Source: JAJPJX01 sp964568355 (GTDB lineage Bacteria; Acidobacteriota; Terriglobia; Bryobacterales; Bryobacteraceae). From it: 7,503 bases of DNA. This document shows, piece after piece, positions 1 through 5,500 of the stretch. The notes under the pieces are model-generated. The model did no database searches. It saw only the letters and a program-made list of their open reading frames with translations, and was not told where the DNA came from. The translations under genes were made by a program, and so were the position numbers. Location of the stretch: assembly GCA_964568355.1 (NCBI GenBank), contig CAZMRK010000345.1, positions 1 to 7,503 of the forward strand, read 5' to 3'. Position 1 is the first letter of the stretch. Each line of letters starts with the position of its first letter.

Positions 1-134
1 CCGGCTTGAAGGTGCTGAGCAAGCATCGCGGTGACGACCTTGTCGCTCGGATCCCGGCCTACGGCAGCCGCGTATTCCGCGCGGTCGAAGACCGGATGCG
101 CGCTAAAGAAAGGGGCGGAGACGAGCCGGGACAT
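1..134 (-). CDS. AbiEi-like antitoxin / HTH regulator, N-terminal fragment (runs off left edge)
   Basis: An open frame of 44 complete codons starts at the ATG at 134-132 and leaves the window without a stop. The visible protein begins MSRLVSAPFF and continues SAHPVFDRAEYAAAVGR, then ends near AMLAQHLQA. The pattern of a 'HPVF' start, an acidic-aromatic helix (RAEYAAA), a Gly-Arg turn and a second helix ending in Leu-x-Ala looks like the N-terminal winged-helix domain of AbiEi-type antitoxins, which bind DNA and repress their own type IV toxin-antitoxin operon. This is recognition by eye on a short fragment. The ATG is the only ATG, GTG or TTG start in this frame after the in-frame TGA at 155-153. 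No good Shine-Dalgarno precedes it. Promoter-like boxes with inverted repeats lie directly upstream, which fits autoregulation. An AbiEii-type nucleotidyltransferase toxin gene would be expected next, beyond the left edge. It could instead be an unrelated small HTH regulator. Confidence 0.5.
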   Translation of the reverse strand, partial: MSRLVSAPFFSAHPVFDRAEYAAAVGRDPSDKVVTAMLAQHLQA

Positions 135-166
135 GACATGAGTTACTTTGTCTCAGTCTGACATAA

Positions 167-183
167 CCATATATGCGATATGG
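167..183. repeat. Perfect inverted repeat CCATAT-N5-ATATGG, candidate operator
   Basis: The arms CCATAT (167-172) and ATATGG (178-183) are perfect reverse complements separated by five bases (ATGCG). The site covers the -10 and part of the spacer of the proximal promoter. Characterised AbiEi antitoxins repress their operon by binding inverted repeats in the promoter, so this is a natural candidate for the AbiEi-like product's own operator. That assignment is inference. Confidence 0.45.
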
Positions 184-196
184 CTAAATCCGTCAA
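168..196 (-). promoter_or_regulatory. Putative proximal sigma70-type promoter for the AbiEi-like gene
   Basis: Read on the minus strand, TTGACG (196-191, five of six consensus -35 bases) is followed by a 17-base spacer and TATATG (173-168, four of six -10 bases). Transcription would start near 161, giving a leader of roughly 27 bases before the ATG at 134. The -10 and most of the spacer lie inside the inverted repeat at 167-183, so a bound repressor would block polymerase. This is consensus matching by eye. Confidence 0.4.
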
Positions 197-253
197 CGGA
201 AAAGTCCCTGCTTTCCCACTGCAGCTCTTCTCGTACGCCGGCCTTAGCCACAT

Positions 254-283
254 ATCATATATTGTTTCACACAATCATAACAA
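254..283 (-). promoter_or_regulatory. Putative distal sigma70-type promoter for the AbiEi-like gene
   Basis: On the minus strand, TTGTTA (283-278, four of six -35 bases) and TATGAT (259-254, five of six -10 bases) are separated by 18 bases. Transcription would begin near 247, leaving a leader of about 110 bases. The spacer holds the inverted repeat ATTGT-N5-ACAAT and the -35 lies within ATAAC-AAA-GTTAT. Either this or the proximal promoter may be the real one. Confidence 0.35.
261..275. repeat. Inverted repeat ATTGT-N5-ACAAT in a promoter spacer
   Basis: The arms ATTGT (261-265) and ACAAT (271-275) are perfect reverse complements around TTCAC. The repeat lies wholly between the -35 and -10 of the distal promoter, a classic repressor position. 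Its arm-spacer-arm size is close to that of the repeat at 167-183, but the arm sequence differs, so the same protein need not bind both. Confidence 0.35.
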
Positions 284-289
284 AGTTAT
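277..289. repeat. Inverted repeat ATAAC-AAA-GTTAT over the -35 box
   Basis: The arms ATAAC (277-281) and GTTAT (285-289) are perfect reverse complements around AAA. The site overlaps the -35 of the distal promoter and lies one base from the repeat at 261-275, so the two form an almost continuous 29-base block of dyad symmetry. It could be an operator half or a short hairpin. Confidence 0.3.
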
Positions 290-377
290 CAGGGCCCAGG
301 CGGCCTGCCCGGGTGTCGTCGTGCTTTCACGCCGTCAACCTCAAAAGCGGACAATTGATGTGCTGCAAGAAAAGCTA

Positions 378-418
378 CCGACAGTTTGGATCCGACGCGA
401 TCCGACGCTTCTGTCGGA
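378..418. repeat. Cluster of CCGAC / GTCGG repeats with competing hairpins
   Basis: The pentamer CCGAC occurs at 378-382, 392-396 and 402-406, and its complement GTCGG at 413-417. The octamer TCCGACGC is directly repeated at 391-398 and 401-408. TCCGAC (401-406) can pair with GTCGGA (413-418) over a six-base loop, while CCGACAG (378-384) can pair with CTGTCGG (411-417), so two stems compete for the same arm. No T-run follows in either direction. It may be a protein-binding cluster or a transcript end structure. Its function is unknown. Confidence 0.35.
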
Positions 419-446
419 GCCAGACTACGATCACAACAATCATTGC

Positions 447-467
447 AAAACCTGGGTTACCGCCAGG
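447..467 (-). terminator. Probable Rho-independent terminator of the helicase operon
   Basis: Directly after the TGA stop (471-469), the minus strand reads CCTGG (467-463), a seven-base loop and CCAGG (455-451), then TTTT (450-447). The stem is only five base pairs, so termination may be partial, but its place one base past the stop and the following T-run fit an intrinsic terminator. Confidence 0.45.
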
Positions 468-468
468 A

Positions 469-2445
469 TCAGAGCTTGATCCACTCCACGAAGTCGGCAC
501 GTTTCCGGTGGATCCGCTCCAGGGCGTCCTTCGCGTTCCCCCGCTGATACGAGACATTGACTACAAGCGTATCCATGGCGCGCGTCAGTGGGATCATGGC
601 CCACCGGGATGCGAACGCTCCCGCTCGCTCCTCAGGCGTGTCGAAGAGGTTGCCGGGTTCCTGCGGCGCAGAGAGCCACTGGCGGTATTTGTACTCCCAG
701 AATTCATCGAAGGCGTAGTTTATGACCGTCCACCCCTCGAGACCGCGGCAGGAGTCATACTGCACTATGCGAAGCGCATCCTGGTCGGTCGGGAAGTGTT
801 CGCGCACATCCATGGAAGTCGCGTCCCAGACTTTCCGGCCTGCCGCAGCGAGGATTTGCCCCGGAAGCGAGGACGTCTCCCCGGTCTCATGCAATACGAG
901 CGAGGGCGGGACACAGGCAAGAAGATCGACCGGGTAGTTGCCGAGTTTTGCAGCATCCGCGCAGACCTGATCGTAAATGGTGTTCTCCCGCGCCAAGTCG
1001 CCTTCAACAATCACAACGCGCCCGCCGTTCGCCTCAGGATTGGGCTCAAGGTCCCAATCCCGAAGGCCGAGCGCCTCGGCATAGTCGGCGACGAAGAGCG
1101 CAAGATTGGCCTTCATGCGCAAGCAGCGCTTGAGACGACGCGGCTGAATCTGCTCCCGCGGAAGCCCCGCGGACCAATCGGCGACTGAACTGCGGACGAA
1201 CTGGTCCACGCCGTCCGCGACGGCGATCCTTTGCGGGGTGTAGATGGCGCGCAATATCTCGATCTCGTTGGCCGGCCAGTCTTGGCCTTCATCGACGAAT
1301 ACGATGTCCCAGAGAAAATCCGCGGGGTTCCGGGCGATCAGGTCGTCGATGTCGGACTGCGAGAGAGCCTTGGAGCAAATGTACTCCAGAAGCACGTTCT
1401 TGCGGTCTTCATAGGATTCGAGAAAGCGGTCATAGTTCTGGATGATTCCCAGGCCATGCATCAGCCGTCCGATGAACGCATGGACCGTATCGACGCAAAT
1501 CCCGCCCTTTTCCACGCTGCGCGGCACGCCGAGCAGCGCCATCGTCCGCCGCATGTCCGCGACAAGGGTCTTGTTGTAGGTCAACACAAGGGAGCGCAAC
1601 TGCTCGCGGTCGAAAGCGCGATAGGCCATCTGCAACAGGATGACTGTTTTTCCCACGCCGCCCCTGCCCCTGATGACGATCTGCTTGCGCCCAAGATCGT
1701 CAAGCCAGGTTTCTGGCAAAGCCGCCTTTACGATGCGGTCCATTCTGCGGCGGTCGAGCGGCGTCGGTTCGAGCGTCTGCAACAGCGGAAATTCGGGCGA
1801 CAAAATCGCGTCAAACACATCGTCCGCCCCGAAAGTGAGCAGGACATCGCGGTGATGGTGCTGTGGCGCTGACACCTGGCCAAGAATATTGAGTATCCGC
1901 TCGAAGCTGGCGTCCACACCGAAGCAATTGTGGGGACGCTTTGGCAAATCGCTCTCCCGCAAGCCGGAGAAATAGATGAGGTCCTGAACGTAGACTCGTG
2001 AAGCCCCGTGCTCGGCGAGGTAACGCTTGAACTCGAACATCTGCTGGCGGTTCTTCTCGGTAACCGGCTCCCACACGGTGCGCCCGCCGCGCCCGTAACG
2101 CACGGACGCGATCTTGTCGTCGAACTTGACGCCGGTAGCATCGTGGGACTTCGCCTCGATGACGAGGATGAAGTTCTTGACGGCGGCGCGGCGAGGTATG
2201 AACGGCTCGCCGTCCCTGGGGTAAAACTTGTACTCAACGTCAAATGGTCGCGGCTTGGCGAAGTGCCCGATGACGACGAGGTCTATATCCTCGATGCGGT
2301 AGCCGTACAGTTTGAGGCCGACAAATATCTTTACGTGATCATCGGCGCTTTGGGCGAGGTCTGGCCAGACTGCGAGTATCTGCTTTCTCAGATGGACAGC
2401 GGCTTCAAACTCTTTGCCTTCCTTGACGCCAAGAATTTCGATCAT
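469..2445 (-). CDS. NERD-type nuclease fused to SF1 (UvrD-like) helicase
   Basis: This complete gene encodes 658 residues counted from the ATG at 2445. Residues 1-150 look like a NERD domain, a nuclease fold of the PD-(D/E)XK class: D55 in DIDLVVIG, E97 and K99 in VIEAK, and a downstream NRQQ. Residues 250-630 form an SF1 helicase: Walker A GRGGVGKT (260-267), motif Ia LTYNKTLVADMR, Walker B VDEGQD (384-389), motif III ADGVDQ, motif IV region LKRCLRMKAN, motif V YDSCRGLEGWTVI (563-575) and motif VI PLTRAMDTLVV (619-629). All key residues are present, so both nuclease and ATPase are probably active. There is no signal peptide or membrane segment, so it should act in the cytoplasm on DNA. It starts about 70 bases after the giant helicase stop, which suggests co-transcription and a joint role, most likely in defence against foreign DNA. 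NERD-helicase fusions are a known family, but the exact substrate here is unknown. An in-frame GTG at 2448-2446 would add one residue. Confidence 0.85.
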   Translation of the reverse strand: MIEILGVKEGKEFEAAVHLRKQILAVWPDLAQSADDHVKIFVGLKLYGYRIEDIDLVVIGHFAKPRPFDVEYKFYPRDGEPFIPRRAAVKNFILVIEAKSHDATGVKFDDKIASVRYGRGGRTVWEPVTEKNRQQMFEFKRYLAEHGASRVYVQDLIYFSGLRESDLPKRPHNCFGVDASFERILNILGQVSAPQHHHRDVLLTFGADDVFDAILSPEFPLLQTLEPTPLDRRRMDRIVKAALPETWLDDLGRKQIVIRGRGGVGKTVILLQMAYRAFDREQLRSLVLTYNKTLVADMRRTMALLGVPRSVEKGGICVDTVHAFIGRLMHGLGIIQNYDRFLESYEDRKNVLLEYICSKALSQSDIDDLIARNPADFLWDIVFVDEGQDWPANEIEILRAIYTPQRIAVADGVDQFVRSSVADWSAGLPREQIQPRRLKRCLRMKANLALFVADYAEALGLRDWDLEPNPEANGGRVVIVEGDLARENTIYDQVCADAAKLGNYPVDLLACVPPSLVLHETGETSSLPGQILAAAGRKVWDATSMDVREHFPTDQDALRIVQYDSCRGLEGWTVINYAFDEFWEYKYRQWLSAPQEPGNLFDTPEERAGAFASRWAMIPLTRAMDTLVVNVSYQRGNAKDALERIHRKRADFVEWIKL

Positions 2446-2451
2446 CACCGG

Positions 2452-2457
2452 CCTCTC
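2452..2457 (-). promoter_or_regulatory. Ribosome binding site GAGAGG of the nuclease-helicase gene
   Basis: GAGAGG on the minus strand lies six bases before the ATG at 2445 and only three before the GTG at 2448, so it favours the ATG start. The reading frame is closed by a TGA at 2481-2479, which leaves no longer alternative. Confidence 0.55.
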
Positions 2458-2518
2458 GGGGAAACCGGCGCCAAGGCGTCAATCCACTCCGGCGGCCAAG
2501 TGTCATCCCTTCCGCGTC

Positions 2519-5500
2519 TCATGCACGCCACGCGCCGATTTTCTGGAGCACTCCGCGCGTCGCCGCGGGAAGGTTGCCGCGCACGACAAGCTCGTTCTCG
2601 ACAATGACCGGAATACTGCCGCCGTTCGCGCGGAATTCAGCCACAGCGGTGTTTGCCGGATGGTCGGCTGTGAGGGGTCCTGAAAGCGCAACGATGAACT
2701 TCCGACCGCCGATCTCCGCGAGGATGGGCGCCGTCAGAGTTGCGCCATCCGCCGTTACCGGAACGTCCAGTCCGAATTTCGCGACGACCGGACATTGCCG
2801 GCGCAAGTCGTGAAACAAGAGTGCGGTTGAAGTGCGCAAGCGCTCGGGGCTGAATTTCGGGTGCTCGCCATTAAGAAGATATTCGAGCAATTCCGCCCCG
2901 ACATGCCGGTCCAGAAGGCCGTGATCGAACTTGTTCTTGAAGCTCCGCAGGCACCGGTAGCAGGACGCATCGCAATTCTCCGGGCAGGTCTTGACCAGAT
3001 ACAGCGCGCGTTGGAACAGCGCGAGGCCCTGATTGGCAAGCTGGCTCGCGAACCCTGCGCCTCCCGGCAAGGTGTCGTAGAGGAATATCTCGGCTTCAAG
3101 GCCGCTTATTCCGCCGGGTGTAAGGGCGGGCCGGAACTCGGCCATGAGTTCGCCAGGCTCGATCTCCAGCAGTTGGCAAGCTGCCTTGGCGAGCGCCTCG
3201 CTCACTGTCCTGAGGGCGACGGCCGTTGACGAATGGCCGGGCTTGAGCTTCAGCGGCGCCGCAACCCGCATCGAGAAAAGCGCGATGTCCGTGATAAAAT
3301 CCGTCCCGAGCACAATGTGCCGAGTTGGGCTCGTGCCGTCGCACATCAGCTTGTCGTCATCATCGGGATAGGGCTTGCGGTGCGGCCCGATAAGCCTGGG
3401 GGACGGATCGGTATTCGCTTCGATGCGTCCGCACTTTGTGCAGTAAGTATATCCTTCCTTCTTGGGACCCGTGTTTGATACGAGCAGATGCTGCCGCGAC
3501 CGCAGAACGCGGACGCGTTCGTTGACCGCGACCCACCCGGCTTCTTCGTCAGGCGTGCCCATCGTAAGCTTGGCGCGGGTCGCGTAACTCGTTTCCGGAA
3601 TGTCATCCGGCGATGTGACCTCTTCCAGATCGATCGGATGAGCAAAGCCCGGCGGGCGAAGCCAGTAGCGTCCGGGACCAAAGCTCTCCTCGCCGCCGCA
3701 CGCCTCGCAGTCGCGGGTTTCGTTCCTGTTCGCTTCGCCGATGGGAAAGGTTTTCGCGAAGCCGCACTCGCGGCACTCCATGTAAATGCGCTTGCCTTCC
3801 CAAGCGGTATACCGGTCGTCGGACATGACGGAGTAGATGGCCCCGGACGTGTAGCACTTCCCGGAAATCCACACCTGTTTGCCGGGCGCGTACTGCGTCA
3901 GCGCGACCGGGAGGCCCTGCTGTGGCGCGAAGCGCATGATGGGACGGAAGCGAGAAGACCGGTCACGGTCGAAAACATGAAACGTCGCAACATCGGTCGG
4001 GAAGGCATAACGTGGCAGCTTGCCGCAATACAGAAGGCGGTCGAGAAGCTTGCCGGGACGCGAAGCCTGCTGCGGGCGTTCCTCGCTCTCTTCGGGCGCA
4101 TCCTCCGACTCCGTATCGTCATCGGCTTCACTCGGACTATCCGACTCACCCGGTCCGGGTCTGATCGCGTCATCGACAGCCTTCAGGCAATCGTCCGGCA
4201 TCTCGGCGAGAAGACGCTCGCGGTCGCCCGGCGACAGTTCGACGGGAATCCACGACGCTACGCGGCGGCGCAGCTGTTCCTCATTCTCGCTCAGCCAGAC
4301 GGCAAAGTCATTGCGATTGAGGATCGACGTGCCGCTGCGGAACTCCGACACGTTGCCGAGAACCGAGAACAGGTCGTGCCGCTGGCTGGGATCGACGACA
4401 GGGAGCCGATCCTGGTGATAGTTTTGCAGCAGGAATGCTCGGATGTGGCGGCGCACGATCTCGCGGTTATCCAGCGTCAGCTTCGGGTCAACCACGTCGC
4501 CGCGGATCATGCCATCCGGCTCGGTGAAGTAATGCTCATCGTGGCTGTCGGCGCTGCCGAACGCCACCACCGTGGCAACCGCGTTGCCGCGGCGGCCGGC
4601 TCGGCCGGAACGCTGCTGGTAGTTTGCGCGGCCCGGCGGCATGTTGCGCAGGGCAACGCCTGAAAGCGCGCCGATGTCGATGCCGACTTCCATCGTAGTC
4701 GTGCTGGATAGCACGTCGATAGCGGTGGTCCTGCTGCTCCGCCCGCCTAGAGCAATGTCCTGGAAGAGTAACTCGTTCTCTTCAGCCTTGGAGAAAACGT
4801 CTTCGTTCTGCGGAGCGTTGAGTTGCGCGGTGTGTTCGGCGGCAATAAGAGCCATCGGCTGGCGGGGTGGATCGCCGAGCGCCTCCGTAACGGGTTTGCG
4901 GTAGAATCCCTTGCGGGCAAGAAAGACGGGATCGGAGTCAGGATCGAGTTGCTTGATATCCTGACTGCCGCAGTCAAGGCAATGCGCGATGCCCGGCACA
5001 GGGCGATGAACGGACTTGCAACTCCCGCAATGAGTCCATGTGCCCTCGAAAAGAAGCGTAAGTTCGCTGCCCCGCAGGCGCTTGAAACCGCTGTCTGAAT
5101 CCTGCGTGAACAGGGCGAGCAGCGCGGGAGACCACTTGTCCCAGAATATCTTGCGGGCTGCCTTGTCCGTCAGGACCGTGTCCATCGCCTTGAACTTTCC
5201 CTTCTGGCCCCGGATGCTGGTGCCTTCCGAGCGTGGCCGCCGCCACCAGACGGGCGGCATGGCGCTCAGCCAGAAGCCATGGCTTTGCCAGCAACGCAGC
5301 CAGGCGCGGGCGAGACCGATCTTTGCTTCCGGAGTTTCGGCAGCACCGGGAATAGGCGGCAGCTTTTCGAGCGCGGCGGTGTGCTTGCTCCGCTCGGCAA
5401 TGGAAGCGAGCGCGAGCGCTTCAAAGCCCAGAAACCGGTCTTGCACGGTCGTGATAATGTTGTCGAGCAAGGCCTCGGGAGGGCGCTCGTTGCGAATCTC

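Larger units (their letters stand above)
135..468. other. Intergenic regulatory gap between the nuclease-helicase operon and the AbiEi-like gene
   Basis: This 334-base stretch has no convincing gene. Its part nearest the AbiEi-like gene (about 141-290) is clearly AT-richer than the flanking genes. It contains, from right to left, a probable terminator for the upstream operon, a cluster of CCGAC/GTCGG repeats, a GC-rich imperfect hairpin (292-310), a promoter with two inverted repeats at its -35 and spacer, and a second promoter whose -10 and spacer are covered by a third inverted repeat. Plus-strand frames crossing it (from 148 and from 180) run on into the antisense of the helicase gene and show no recognisable protein. 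Confidence 0.6.

Noticed and set aside
292..310. GC-rich hairpin (GGGC...GCCC with inner AGG/CCT) as a second terminator
   Set aside because: The stem is interrupted by a bulge and no T-run follows on either strand.
180..479. Possible small plus-strand gene of 99 codons in the intergenic gap
   Set aside because: Its product has no recognisable motif, its start lies inside the inverted repeat and promoter region, and it ends in the antisense of the helicase gene.
148..1188. Plus-strand open frame of 346 codons spanning the gap and the 3' part of the nuclease-helicase gene
   Set aside because: Most of it is the antisense of a gene with intact helicase motifs. The start region has no ribosome binding site I can support, and the protein shows no recognisable domain.
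2446..2448. GTG as start of the nuclease-helicase
   Set aside because: The Shine-Dalgarno is only three bases away from it, while the adjoining ATG has a six-base spacing.
3488..4663. Plus-strand open frame of 391 codons, plus others at 1231-1872 and 5879-6739
   Set aside because: These are opposite strongly conserved helicase and zinc motifs on the minus strand. Long antisense frames are expected in GC-rich coding DNA.
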